Source of the DNA: Bacillus suaedaesalsae | GTDB lineage: Bacteria > Bacillota > Bacilli > Bacillales > SA4 | Direction of reading: 5' to 3' | Assembly (NCBI RefSeq): GCF_016890225.1 | Contig: NZ_JAFELM010000019.1 | Location: forward strand, 60,978 to 124,977 | Length of the DNA stretch: 64,000 bases | In this document: positions 9,374-17,480 of the stretch, piece by piece | How the letters are laid out: every line of letters begins with the position of its first letter | Numbering within the stretch: the stretch's first letter is position 1 | Translations under genes and position numbers: made by a program | The notes under the pieces: model-generated | Seen by the model: only the letters and a program-made list of their open reading frames with translations | The model's database searches: none | What the model was told of the DNA's origin: nothing

Positions 9374-9733
9374 ATGACGCGTATACCAGATGAAGATCGT
9401 ACGTTATTCGAACAGTCTCTCTTTTTGCCAATGGCGTTAACCATTTTCGAACGAGATCTAACTATTATTGAACGAGCGCCATTTAAATTAAAACAGCCTT
9501 ATATTCGATGCATCGAACAGTCAATGAATCATATACAACGTGATTTATCTATTATTAAACAAGAGATGAAAAAAAAGAAAATGAAGGCACAAGAAGTGCA
9601 AAGAGATGAAACGTTTACATCCTTTTTATTCATCTATAAAGGATATGAGGAACATCACAATTACTTTAATCCTAGAATTAAGCATTATGTACAGGAAGTG
9701 ATGGAGAAATATTTGTTACATACACGAACGTAG
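9374..9733 (+). CDS. yhjD: YhjD-like protein of unknown function
   Basis: A 119-residue soluble, charged protein beginning MTRIPDEDRTLFEQS. It has no signal peptide or membrane segment and is predicted mostly helical, with a basic stretch KKKKMKAQEVQRDE. The ATG at 9374 is used because AGGAGGG lies nine bases upstream; a GTG at 9365 falls inside that site. In B. subtilis yhjD sits next to yhjE and sipV, and the similarity of the N-terminus as I recall it supports the name. No biochemical role is known to me. Confidence 0.7.
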   Translation: MTRIPDEDRTLFEQSLFLPMALTIFERDLTIIERAPFKLKQPYIRCIEQSMNHIQRDLSIIKQEMKKKKMKAQEVQRDETFTSFLFIYKGYEEHHNYFNPRIKHYVQEVMEKYLLHTRT

Positions 9734-9749
9734 CCTAATACTAAACTAA

Positions 9750-9886
9750 GGATCTTTTCGTAAACATTGCTGCTATTTCTCTTTAATTGATCATTACATA
9801 GCTTTGACGAATAGTTCCCCCACAATCTTGATACCTGCGTGTTTATAGATTTGTTCGAAAACAACAATCTAAAAACAAAAGGATCC
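9750..9886. mobile_element. Small MITE, ISL3-like end family (GGATCTTTTCGTAAA type)
   Basis: The left end reads GGATCTTTTCGTAAACATTG and the right end, read inversely, GGATCCTTTTGTTTTTAGAT followed by TTGTTG. The arms match imperfectly over about 30 bp. The 137-bp element is non-coding and lies downstream of yhjD. No clean target duplication is left, suggesting an old insertion. The ends match those of the elements at 15795 and 45008. Confidence 0.6.
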
Positions 9887-10047
9887 AAACATAAATTTGG
9901 ATCTCATTTTCTTGAAAAAGTGTGTTCTTCTTCAAACAGAATGACGCCTAACTTTTGGAGATTCGCGCCACATGAAAGTTCGCCTCATAGTGAGCAAACT
10001 CTCACAGTATTATGTTTAATAGTATTCACACTTCATAAAATTATTCT

Positions 10048-10578
10048 TTAGCTCATTTCTTTTGTGTTAAAATGCTGTGTCATTAAAAAGGAAGTCTTTC
10101 TATTTTCTGAAGATATACGACTAGAAAGTGTTGTACGAAGTTGTGCTGTTCGGTATAGTTGGTTTTCTAATGAGCCTCTTGAGATTGGAAGCGACACTTC
10201 TTTGTTATTTGAAAAGATAATTGTTGTTTTGTCATATCCACTAGAAACTAATTGTTTAACAAATGAATGTGAAATCCATGAACATTGTTGTCTACTAGGT
10301 GATGTTGTAGGGAAAAAATAGATGGAATTGGTAGGATCAATAACAATCGGGGCTTTGTGGGTGACACCCATAATTTCACGTGTACCTTCTTTTCTACCTT
10401 GGAGGCTACTTCCGAAGAAACGACAGCTCTTTTCAATAATTTGGATTGGCTTCGCCTTTACAATATATTCATACTCAAGTTCCATAACCCGAGAATATAA
10501 TCCCTCCTCAGTTACTTCAGGAAGAATAGCCATAGTGTAAGGGCTAATCTCATATTCTTCTAAATATGTACTTCTCAT
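10048..10578 (-). CDS. comK: ComK, competence transcription factor
   Basis: A 176-residue protein from the ATG at 10578, which has GAAAGGAG eight bases upstream (an upstream in-frame start overlaps that site). It carries ComK hallmarks: SCRFFGSSLQGRKEGT, SHKAP-like THKAPIVIDP, IYFFPTTSPSRQQCSWISH and SLENQLYRTAQLRTTLSSRI. ComK activates late competence genes by binding AT-rich boxes. The protein is shorter than B. subtilis ComK (192), and the MecA-binding region FMLYPK is replaced by SFLMTQHFN, so proteolytic control may differ. The position next to an IDEAL-domain gene and yhjD matches B. subtilis. Presence does not by itself prove natural competence. Confidence 0.9.
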   Translation of the reverse strand: MRSTYLEEYEISPYTMAILPEVTEEGLYSRVMELEYEYIVKAKPIQIIEKSCRFFGSSLQGRKEGTREIMGVTHKAPIVIDPTNSIYFFPTTSPSRQQCSWISHSFVKQLVSSGYDKTTIIFSNNKEVSLPISRGSLENQLYRTAQLRTTLSSRISSENRKTSFLMTQHFNTKEMS

Positions 10579-10813
10579 TTTTACAACTCCTTTCAATTTT
10601 TACAATCCTATAATAAGACATATCCTGACAAAAGAAAATAGTTTTTTAACTATTTCGATATTATTTTTCATGATTTATACAACTGATTATAGTGGCCAGC
10701 ATATCCTAGGTAAGTGTGGAAAGGGATTACCCGGACATTCATTAATGGAAAACAACCAAAATAAAAACAGCTCTCTCTTAGAGAAAACCGTTTTAATGGG
10801 TTGGATGAGATTC

Positions 10814-11017
10814 CTATGAATTGTTAAACACTTGGGAGATTTCTTTCTCAGCAATATACTCATTACCTTCTTCCACTGATATGTGTTCATCAACAGAATC
10901 ACCTAAATTTGATCCACTAAAGTGGTTGAATCCTGATGTCACGGTCATTTGTGGGTTTAAAGGTGTGCTAAAAGGAATTTCATTCTTTTTCGGCTCATTT
11001 ACATTTTGTTCAGACAT
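10814..11017 (-). CDS. Small acidic hypothetical protein
   Basis: A 67-residue hydrophilic protein starting MSEQNVNEPKKNEIPFSTP, with no membrane segment or cysteine. GGGAGGTG lies upstream of the ATG at a normal distance, which is the main evidence that it is translated. It lies between comK and the IDEAL-domain gene, on the comK strand. I do not recognise a family. Its disordered, acidic composition would fit a spore- or stress-associated small protein, but that is a guess. Confidence 0.55.
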   Translation of the reverse strand: MSEQNVNEPKKNEIPFSTPLNPQMTVTSGFNHFSGSNLGDSVDEHISVEEGNEYIAEKEISQVFNNS

Positions 11018-11224
11018 CTATTTACACCTCCCTTATTAGAGTGCTCCTAATACAGGAATCTTATCCCAATAAAAAAGAACTTCATACATTATTATAACCA
11101 TTAAAAGATTAAATATTCAGAATATTATTGAAAAAGAGACCTTTATTTATTATAATAGGGAGACCACTATAAAAACAAAACCGTTAAACGAGAACTTCTA
11201 TACTATGAACAGGAGTGATCAACC

Positions 11225-11452
11225 ATTAAAAAACGGCCATCATATTCTGAATTAATGAAGCAAGAAGCAATGAAAGTACAAAAAGAAGCTGAAACTGTAA
11301 ATGTTTATGTACAGATGATTTTAGATGAAATTATATTTACTGCAAGAGCAAAAAAATTAGGTATTGAAATTGATGATGCATTAGATAAACGGGACGACCA
11401 ATTATTTTACAGATTAACTAATGAATATAACCAATTAATGAAACATGCTTAA
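11225..11452 (+). CDS. yhzC: IDEAL-domain protein, YhzC-like, with a possible ATT start
   Basis: The C-terminal half IEIDDALDKRDDQLFYRLTNEY is an IDEAL domain (Firmicute motif of the form IDxAL near the C-terminus). The first ATG in frame (11255) has no ribosome site, whereas AGGAG at 11211-11215 lies nine bases upstream of an in-frame ATT at 11225. That start adds KKRPSYSEL, which resembles the conserved SYSELMK start of the family as I recall it. With ATT the protein is 75 residues; with ATG it is 65. In B. subtilis yhzC neighbours comK. The function is unknown. Confidence 0.75.
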   Translation: MKKRPSYSELMKQEAMKVQKEAETVNVYVQMILDEIIFTARAKKLGIEIDDALDKRDDQLFYRLTNEYNQLMKHA

Positions 11453-11458
11453 TTTAGT

Positions 11459-11493
11459 AACGTTAAGGTAGATGCTTACCTTAACGTTTTTCT
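11459..11493 (+). terminator. Terminator of the IDEAL-domain gene
   Basis: AACGTTAAGGTA and TACCTTAACGTT form a perfect 12-bp stem with a 6-nt loop, followed by TTTTCTTTT. Confidence 0.85.
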
Positions 11494-11577
11494 TTTGTAC
11501 ACATCCCTTATTTCGTACATGATTTTCCGCTTACTACAAATAATACCAGTATGATATTTAGAACTGGAGGCATGTGT

Positions 11578-12549
11578 ATGAGATTGTCACACTTTATCGT
11601 CATTATATTTCTATTAGTATTGTTTTTGCCATCAATAGGTTTGGCATCACCACCAAAGGAAGAGTTAACTGATTACTTACAGAAGTTAGAATGGACAATG
11701 GATGATTTGACAAGCTACTTAACCACAAAAAATTTGACGATTGAAGAATTCGATACGATAGAGGATCTTATTGAAGCTTTAGGAACTCCAATTAACGAGT
11801 CCAATATTCAACCTTTATTGCAGAAGTTCAATCTTACACATGACGACTTAGATGACTTATTAGAGCAGTTTGGTGAATCACCTGACGATTATACATTTAT
11901 TGAAGATTTGGAGTCTGCAGTAGGCTTTTTTACACGCCATACCGAAGAGTTAACAAGTATAACCGATTTTCTTTCCTATATCGGAATGAGTGATGAAGAA
12001 ATATCTGAACTGATAATTCACATTGTTTCACTTGACCAAGCTGAGTTTCTAACGAAACTTAAAGCAATCGATAAAAGAATCGAAATGGCAGGAACTATTG
12101 ATGAGAGTGGTAGCTTACAAGAAAATAAACAGAAGGAGTTGCTATCCATTTTAGAGGATGTATTCATGGCTTATAAGTTGACACCCTCACTCTTTGTCAT
12201 AGGTGAAGTGGATGGGTTTCCACAATCGTTCCCATTAACTAAATTAATGGATATAACTCCTACAAACGGAAAAGTAATAGAAGTCTCTTTGCAATCCGAC
12301 TCTGGTAGTTCGGTCGCGGATCTTACATTTTCTTCAGAAATGCTTCACTCGGATTTTGTATTACAAGCAAGTGAACAACTGATAAATGTTGGACAACTCG
12401 CTTCAACAAAAGGAACACTCATGAATGGAGATCCATTACCTGTTACAGCTTCTTCCTATCCATTAAAGATTTCTGTTGGCTTATTCTTACTTCTTATAAG
12501 CACTATACTCATGTTATTTGCTTCGCGAGAACAGATGAAGAGGCAATGA
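11578..12549 (+). CDS. Processed acidic surface protein with LPxTA sorting signal
   Basis: From the ATG at 11578 (GGAGG seven bases upstream) this is a 323-residue secreted protein with an N-terminal signal peptide (MRLSHFIVIIFLLVLFLPSI). The mature part is very acidic and has a duplicated helical motif (MDDLTSYL...EEFDTIEDLIEALG, then HDDLDDLLEQF...DDYTFIEDLESAVG). The C-terminus has the sorting signal LPVTA, a hydrophobic segment and a basic tail REQMKRQ. This matches the processed acidic surface protein family, which pairs with class D-type sortases. Its stop overlaps the sortase start by ATGA, so the two are coupled. It is expected to be displayed on the cell wall; its role is unknown. 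Confidence 0.85.
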   Translation: MRLSHFIVIIFLLVLFLPSIGLASPPKEELTDYLQKLEWTMDDLTSYLTTKNLTIEEFDTIEDLIEALGTPINESNIQPLLQKFNLTHDDLDDLLEQFGESPDDYTFIEDLESAVGFFTRHTEELTSITDFLSYIGMSDEEISELIIHIVSLDQAEFLTKLKAIDKRIEMAGTIDESGSLQENKQKELLSILEDVFMAYKLTPSLFVIGEVDGFPQSFPLTKLMDITPTNGKVIEVSLQSDSGSSVADLTFSSEMLHSDFVLQASEQLINVGQLASTKGTLMNGDPLPVTASSYPLKISVGLFLLLISTILMLFASREQMKRQ

Positions 12550-13124
12550 AGAAACTATCCATCATATTAGGAATTGTTGGCTTAATGCTTACAATTCCTA
12601 ATGGTTATTCCTATTGGATTGGACTATCTGCTACGGAGGAGAATCTTACTCCAATAATTGACGAACAAAGAACATTAACTCGGGCAAGGCCAAATGTAGG
12701 AGAAGAAATAGGAAGACTAACCATTCCATCACTAAATTTTAATGTCCCTATTTATTACGGCTCTTCTGAAAATGAACTAAAGAAGGGTGTCGGTCATTAT
12801 ATTAGAAGTGGTCTACCTGGTGAAAATCGACACATCGTTCTGACTGGACATAGGGACACGATATTTAGAAAGTTAGAAAACATAAAAAATAATGAGTATA
12901 TATGGGTAGAAATGAAAAACGGTAAGTACCAATATAAAATCAATAAAATTAAAATTGTAAGTCAGCATGATCGAACCATTCTCGTTGAAAAACCGGTAGA
13001 AACTTTAACACTCATTACGTGTTACCCGTTTCAATATATCGGTAATGCACCGGAGCGTTTTATCATTTCGGCCAAGTTAATGAAGAAACCTACACATAAC
13101 GAAAAGAGGCTGGGACATAACTAA
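12546..13124 (+). CDS. Sortase, class D-like, dedicated to the adjacent LPxTA protein
   Basis: A 192-residue membrane-anchored transpeptidase with an N-terminal hydrophobic anchor (residues 5-25) and the sortase barrel. Catalytic residues are visible: His102 in LTGHRDT, Cys159 in TLITCYPF and Arg171 in APERF. It would cut the LPVTA motif of the preceding gene product and attach it to cell wall peptide. The last residues NEKRLGHN are encoded by a repeat (13096-13122) that recurs 120 bp downstream, so the original C-terminus may have been replaced; the catalytic core is intact. Confidence 0.88.
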   Translation: MKKLSIILGIVGLMLTIPNGYSYWIGLSATEENLTPIIDEQRTLTRARPNVGEEIGRLTIPSLNFNVPIYYGSSENELKKGVGHYIRSGLPGENRHIVLTGHRDTIFRKLENIKNNEYIWVEMKNGKYQYKINKIKIVSQHDRTILVEKPVETLTLITCYPFQYIGNAPERFIISAKLMKKPTHNEKRLGHN

Positions 13125-13242
13125 ATAAATCATCCTCAAAGGAGAGTAATATCTAAATTATTCTACCTATTAAATATTTTACTTTTTTCGTATCCTTTGT
13201 TATTTATTCATGAGTTAACGAAATAAGAGGCTGGACATAAGT
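13096..13242. repeat. Direct repeat of a GAGGCTGGGACATAA box
   Basis: ATAACGAAAAGAGGCTGGG continuing ACATAACT at 13096-13122 recurs as TTAACGAAATAAGAGGCTGG continuing ACATAAGT at 13215-13242. The first copy encodes the last residues and stop region of the sortase. The 92 bp between them is AT-rich and non-coding. The second copy is the left edge of the larger composite repeat that follows. Confidence 0.65.
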
Positions 13243-13503
13243 CTTTCAGCCAAGGATAAACCCGAACTATTAGGCGATTTTTTAATGAATCTTTCACCTA
13301 ATAGTTCGGGTCTATTTGTTGCTTTAGATTTGTTTGTATTTGCATACTATTTATAAAAATTAGTGGAATGGAGCGGAAGACACTCGACTCCTGCGGGAAG
13401 TAGAGGAAAGGCTGAGACCCCGCAGGCGTAGCCGAGGAGGCTCAGCTTCCTCCCCGCGGAAAGCGAGTGGCTGCAGCGCAATGGAACGAACTTGTTCTTC
13501 CAG
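13227..13503. repeat. Composite repeat A: strong hairpin plus REP palindrome
   Basis: The unit begins GAGGCTGGACATAAGT and holds an 18-bp hairpin (ACCCGAACTATTAGGCGA against the TCACCTAATAGTTCGGGT arm) near 13260-13312. A conserved AT-rich segment follows, then a REP palindrome at about 13376-13480 containing GACTCCTGCGGG and CCCCGCGGAAAGCGAGTG. It ends GAACTTGTTCTTCCAGCTTA. An inverted copy without the REP lies at 35868-36053. It fills most of the gap between the sortase and the chemoreceptor gene, and may terminate both. Confidence 0.75.
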
Positions 13504-13509
13504 CTTAGA

Positions 13510-15003
13510 TTATTTATTTTCAGCAAGCTCCATTAACTTTGTTGTAGCATCATCAGTATGTTTAATGAGTTCAACTAAGTCACTATTTTGTTGGTTATGA
13601 TTTTCGATAGAAGCTGCAATTTCTTCAAGTGAAGCGGTTGTTTCTTCAATAATGGCAGCGAACTCATTCACGGAAGTTTCTATTGAATTAGAGGAAACAT
13701 TGATTGTTGAAGAAATTTGTTCAAATTTATTAATTGTGTTGTTTAATTCATCAACCGTTTGCTTAATATTTGTGAATTCATTCATCGTTGCTTTTGTCAT
13801 TTCCACACTTTCAGTCATACGAATTGCATTCTCTTTCATTTGTGACTGAGATGTTTTTGTATTATCATTTACTTCTACTAGGTTTTCAGAAATGCGGTTT
13901 GCTGTATTTGAAGTAATATCAGATAACTTACGTATCTCTTCAGCAACGACCGCAAACCCTTTCCCACTTTCACCTGCACGTGCAGCCTCAATAGATGCAT
14001 TTAATGCAAGTAAATTTGTTTGAGAAGCAATATCACGAATCGTATCTGAGAATCCACTTGTTTCTACAATTTTCTCAGCTAAATTGTTCATTGTATCTGT
14101 AAGGTTTTCTACCGAGTCTTGGAATTCAGTCATTTTAGATAGTAACTGTTCAATCTTTTCGCTACCTGCTTCTGAAGCTTCATTTGTAGATGTAGATTGC
14201 TTGCTTAAATACTCAGCGTTCGCAACAAGCTGGTCTACCATTTGATTTAAGTTTTCAATTGATTCCGTAATTGTACTTGCTGTTTCTGTTTGTGTTTGCA
14301 TACCAGATGAAATTTCTCCAACAGCAATTCCCATTTCATTAAAGGAATGCAATTGCTCTTCGCTTTGCATACGAACTTTGGCAAGATTATCACTAATGGT
14401 CTTCGATCCAACACTTAATTGCTCTGCTTGATCTTTTTGTTGTTGTAATAGAAGTTCTGTTTGATGTTGCAATTCAACCATGTCTTCGGACATCTTACCA
14501 GAAACTCGCAATTGAAAGATTAATGTTAAACATACTAAACTGAAGATTAAGTAGTAAGCAAATACTCTAGAAGCATCAATTCCTAAGCTAGAGAAGGCAT
14601 CGACAAAAAATAGAGCACTAGTAATAATAGCAGCAACAATACCTAGTATCATTGTTGATTTCTTATTATATATAGCAACAGTAGTAAGTAAGTATAATGG
14701 CATCAGCATCATTGTGACAGTATGTGAGCTCGTCATAATGAAATAGAGTACTGTCGATATCCCGATAATTGCTACATAAGGTATCTTCGTTATAAATAAC
14801 TTCTTGTAAATAAACACGTAAAGTAAAGCTACAAGACCAAATCCACCGATCGCAATCGTCAAAATTAAGGCAAGTGGCTGTTTGAGCCCTACCTCAACAA
14901 CAATGGCTAATAATACGGACAATAAGGTAACCATCGTTACAAGCTTATTTTTCCTCTCAATATCCTTGATCTGTAATTCGTTTAAAAAATTCGTTCCTGC
15001 CAT
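13510..15003 (-). CDS. Methyl-accepting chemotaxis protein with polytopic membrane sensor
   Basis: A 497-residue chemoreceptor from the ATG at 15003 (AAGGTG eight bases upstream). The N-terminal 190 residues are hydrophobic with about six predicted membrane helices and no sizeable extracellular loop or clear HAMP domain. The rest is a coiled-coil signalling domain with the highly conserved hairpin tip ending in [18 protein letters not shown], followed by VVAEEIRKL. It would relay signals to CheA/CheW. The ligand is unknown; a membrane-embedded sensor suggests a hydrophobic or physical signal, which is inference. Confidence 0.9.
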   Translation of the reverse strand: MAGTNFLNELQIKDIERKNKLVTMVTLLSVLLAIVVEVGLKQPLALILTIAIGGFGLVALLYVFIYKKLFITKIPYVAIIGISTVLYFIMTSSHTVTMMLMPLYLLTTVAIYNKKSTMILGIVAAIITSALFFVDAFSSLGIDASRVFAYYLIFSLVCLTLIFQLRVSGKMSEDMVELQHQTELLLQQQKDQAEQLSVGSKTISDNLAKVRMQSEEQLHSFNEMGIAVGEISSGMQTQTETASTITESIENLNQMVDQLVANAEYLSKQSTSTNEASEAGSEKIEQLLSKMTEFQDSVENLTDTMNNLAEKIVETSGFSDTIRDIASQTNLLALNASIEAARAGESGKGFAVVAEEIRKLSDITSNTANRISENLVEVNDNTKTSQSQMKENAIRMTESVEMTKATMNEFTNIKQTVDELNNTINKFEQISSTINVSSNSIETSVNEFAAIIEETTASLEEIAASIENHNQQNSDLVELIKHTDDATTKLMELAENK

Positions 15004-15125
15004 CTTAATCACACCTTGCTGAATAGTAATATGGTACTAAGTACCAACTATTATTCTACTATATTTTATCAGAAAATTTCTACATATTTTTTCTAAATTC
15101 TTCATTTTTCGACAAATACTTTTGA

Positions 15126-15764
15126 CTACTCTTCTTTCTCGTTACTATCAACTAATCCTAGTTTTGTTGCATCTTCTACACAGTAACTAATAAGAATATA
15201 TTGATATGTTCCTTTTTCAGCGTCTCTTTCATCGGGTGGAATTTCTGGCCATTCCCTTTGCTCTCCGTCCATTGCATTCATAATCGGGCCGAGTGATTCT
15301 CTCCATTGTCTTGCAGTCTTTTGATTTGACGTACTATCAATAGAGACGTGAAATGGTAGCCTTGTAAAACTTTCCCCTTGCTCTTTACGTTCTCTAATTA
15401 GTTCTAATGATTTTTGATAAAGCATTAAGCCTGGATTTAATTTTTGATGAATTAGAGAGAGCGCTAACTCTATATGTTCACTTTGTTCTTCGATATCTCC
15501 CTTATATATCGTATTACTCATGTCTACAGACTTATAGTATTTTTCAATAAGATTTCCTTGTTGTTTTGTTTCCACTATATCCAGTAACTCGGCCTTCACT
15601 AACTTCTTCACATGATAATATAACCGTAAAGGCTCCTCTCCTATTTTTTCAGCTAAATCTTTCACTGTCACTGGTTCGCCTGATGCTAAAGCTAAAATTT
15701 GGGTTCTTCTAGGGTCGGATAATATTTTCATTAACTCCATTGATTGTCTTTGATATTTCAAGGT
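15126..15764 (-). CDS. ArsR-type helix-turn-helix regulator
   Basis: About 212 residues from a TTG at 15764, chosen because GGAGG lies eight bases upstream; upstream ATG/TTG codons (15776-15779) precede that site. Residues 5-75 form a winged helix: MELMKILSDPRRTQILALA, then VTVKDLAEKIGEEPLRLYYHVKKL, as in HTH_20/ArsR proteins. The C-terminal 130 residues probably bind a ligand or dimerise. It lies downstream of an MFS exporter gene on the same strand, a common arrangement in which the regulator represses the exporter. Palindromes TTGTAAT-N2-ATTACAA upstream of the MFS gene are candidate operators. Confidence 0.85.
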   Translation of the reverse strand, partial: TLKYQRQSMELMKILSDPRRTQILALASGEPVTVKDLAEKIGEEPLRLYYHVKKLVKAELLDIVETKQQGNLIEKYYKSVDMSNTIYKGDIEEQSEHIELALSLIHQKLNPGLMLYQKSLELIRERKEQGESFTRLPFHVSIDSTSNQKTARQWRESLGPIMNAMDGEQREWPEIPPDERDAEKGTYQYILISYCVEDATKLGLVDSNEKEE

Positions 15765-15794
15765 GTTAGCCTCCATCAACTATTCTTTTTATAA

Positions 15795-16027
15795 GGCTGT
15801 TTCGCATACTTTGTTGCTGTTTTTACAAAAATAGAATTTATATTAGGTCCGTTGATTTCCGCTTCAGGCACACGCTTTCCGCGGGGAGGGACGTGAGCCT
15901 CCTCGGCTTAGCCTGCGGGGTCTCACGATTCCCTCTATCTCCCGCAGGAGTCGAGTGCCTTCCGCTCCAATCAACTCAACGTTTTAACAGAGTTATCCAA
16001 ATAGCAACAATCTTTACGAAAAGAGCC
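15795..16027. mobile_element. MITE with ISL3-like ends and exact 8-bp target duplication, REP cargo
   Basis: A 233-bp non-coding element flanked by TTTTATAA (15787-15794 and 16028-16035). The left end begins GGCTGTTTCGCAT and reaches TTGTTGCTG. The right end, read inversely, is GGCTCTTTTCGTAAAG reaching TTGTTGCTA. The centre is a REP palindrome with CACGCTTTCCGCGGGG and CTCCCGCAGGAGTCGAGTG, bracketed by GTTGATT and AATCAAC. It lies between the MFS gene and the ArsR gene and would fold in their common transcript. Confidence 0.88.
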
Positions 16028-16075
16028 TTTTATAAAAAGGATATCACATATTTTGTGTTCCCTACCATTTAATGT

Positions 16076-17329
16076 CTAGTCAATTGTCCAGACAATCTTT
16101 ACTCTCCATAAGACAAAGAAGACAAACAGTGTCATGAGTAAGCTTGAGATAAGCATAATGACTTGGATCGTAACGCCAAACGATAATAATGCAGATACAA
16201 ATGCAAATGATAATGGTGTGAAGCCCATTGCAGCAGTTGCCATTAAGCTTTGTACCCTTCCCATCATCGCTGGTTCAACTAATTCTTGTGTTAAAGAAGG
16301 ACTAATAATATTACTAATCGCTAAACATATACCTGCAATAACCATAATCGCAATACCATACCATAAAAACGTCATTTGGCTTAGTAGCCCATTTAGTACT
16401 CCCAAAATCGCAATTAAACTTAAACTCATAATCGCTCTCTTTTTCTTAAAATTTACTACTCCTGTTATGATCGCCCCTGCAAACATACCAATCGCTAGTG
16501 AACTCTCAAGATAGCTTAAATCTAATATATCTCCCTTTAACGTATGTTCCACAAGAAGTGGAAGTCCGATGTTTATTGGACCAACTAAGAGGAAGTTTAC
16601 GATGATAGATGTACTCATTACAGTTAAGAGAAACGGCATACCTTTTACATAACGAATACCTTCCTTCAAATCCGCCTTTAGATTACTACTATTCAATAAG
16701 TCACCTTTTTCAATACTCTCCTCTTTCATCGATTTCATGATTAGCGAACTTACAATTAATAATATAGCCGCTGTACCGAAAGCTCCTGCGAAAGAGTAAA
16801 ACTTGATGATAAAACCTGCTAGTGCAGGGCCAATCATAAGTGTTAACTGACTCGTAGTTTGTATGATTGAGTTTGCTCTAGTAATTTGGGATTTTTGAAC
16901 GATCATCGGGATAAATGAATTACTGGCCGGCCAGAAAAATGCATCCAATACACCGAAAAAAAACGCAAACACTAGGAGCAACCATACATTTAACACATCT
17001 GTCAGTAGCAAAACCACAAGCCCCGCAACTAATAATCCTCTTGTAAAATTCGATAAAAACATAGTCTGTGAACGAGATAATTTATCAGCAACTACGCCAC
17101 CAACTGCCATTAACAATATACGAGGAATCGTCGTGATCATCATAACAATACCAAGCCATGAATCTTGTTTTAATCTATTTACAACAAACCAAGTTTCGGA
17201 AATTAAATACATTGACAGTGACAGTCCTGTAAAAGCTGTAGCAATCCATAAAAATAAAAACTTTTTATTTCTCAAAATCGATTCAGCTGGCATAACACCC
17301 TGAACAGTCTTCACCTTTGAAAGTTCCAT
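16076..17329 (-). CDS. MFS transporter, probable drug or metabolite exporter
   Basis: A 417-residue integral membrane protein with about 12 hydrophobic segments, beginning after a cytosolic lead with NKKFLFLWIATAFTGLS. It contains the MFS loop 2-3 signature GGVVADKLSRSQTM and a symmetrical second half. This fold is common to the MFS_3/enterobactin exporter-like group. The substrate cannot be inferred. The ArsR-type gene follows on the same strand after a MITE, so co-transcription is likely. Two TTGTAATTTATT repeats lie just upstream of the start. Confidence 0.88.
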   Translation of the reverse strand: MELSKVKTVQGVMPAESILRNKKFLFLWIATAFTGLSLSMYLISETWFVVNRLKQDSWLGIVMMITTIPRILLMAVGGVVADKLSRSQTMFLSNFTRGLLVAGLVVLLLTDVLNVWLLLVFAFFFGVLDAFFWPASNSFIPMIVQKSQITRANSIIQTTSQLTLMIGPALAGFIIKFYSFAGAFGTAAILLIVSSLIMKSMKEESIEKGDLLNSSNLKADLKEGIRYVKGMPFLLTVMSTSIIVNFLLVGPINIGLPLLVEHTLKGDILDLSYLESSLAIGMFAGAIITGVVNFKKKRAIMSLSLIAILGVLNGLLSQMTFLWYGIAIMVIAGICLAISNIISPSLTQELVEPAMMGRVQSLMATAAMGFTPLSFAFVSALLSFGVTIQVIMLISSLLMTLFVFFVLWRVKIVWTID

Positions 17330-17346
17330 ACGGTTCTCTCCCTTTA

Positions 17347-17380
17347 TTGTAATTTATTTTACCGTTGTAATTTATTACAA
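17347..17380 (-). promoter_or_regulatory. Tandem operator-like sites upstream of the MFS gene
   Basis: TTGTAATTTATTACAA (17365-17380) has perfect 7-bp arms. A second, imperfect copy TTGTAATTTATTTTAC lies at 17347-17362, so the two are in register 18 bp apart. They sit 18-51 bp upstream of the MFS ATG. They are plausible binding sites for the linked ArsR-type regulator. Confidence 0.6.
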
Positions 17381-17424
17381 TGATTAATCTTATTGTAGAA
17401 CCATTTCCTTAAAATGTAAAGAGC

Positions 17425-17480
17425 TTTCAAATAAAGAAAAAACGACAAGTGACTGCTAGTCGTTTTTTCTTTATTTGAAA
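17425..17480. terminator. Perfect 22-bp bidirectional terminator abutting aceA
   Basis: The arms at 17425-17446 and 17459-17480 are perfect inverse complements of 22 bp with a 12-nt loop. Each contains a run of six A or T, so the structure can end transcription in either direction. It immediately follows the aceA stop codon on the minus strand. Confidence 0.9.

Noticed and set aside
10687..10902. A 71-codon reading frame near comK
   Set aside because: It overlaps the better supported 67-residue gene in another frame and lacks a ribosome site.
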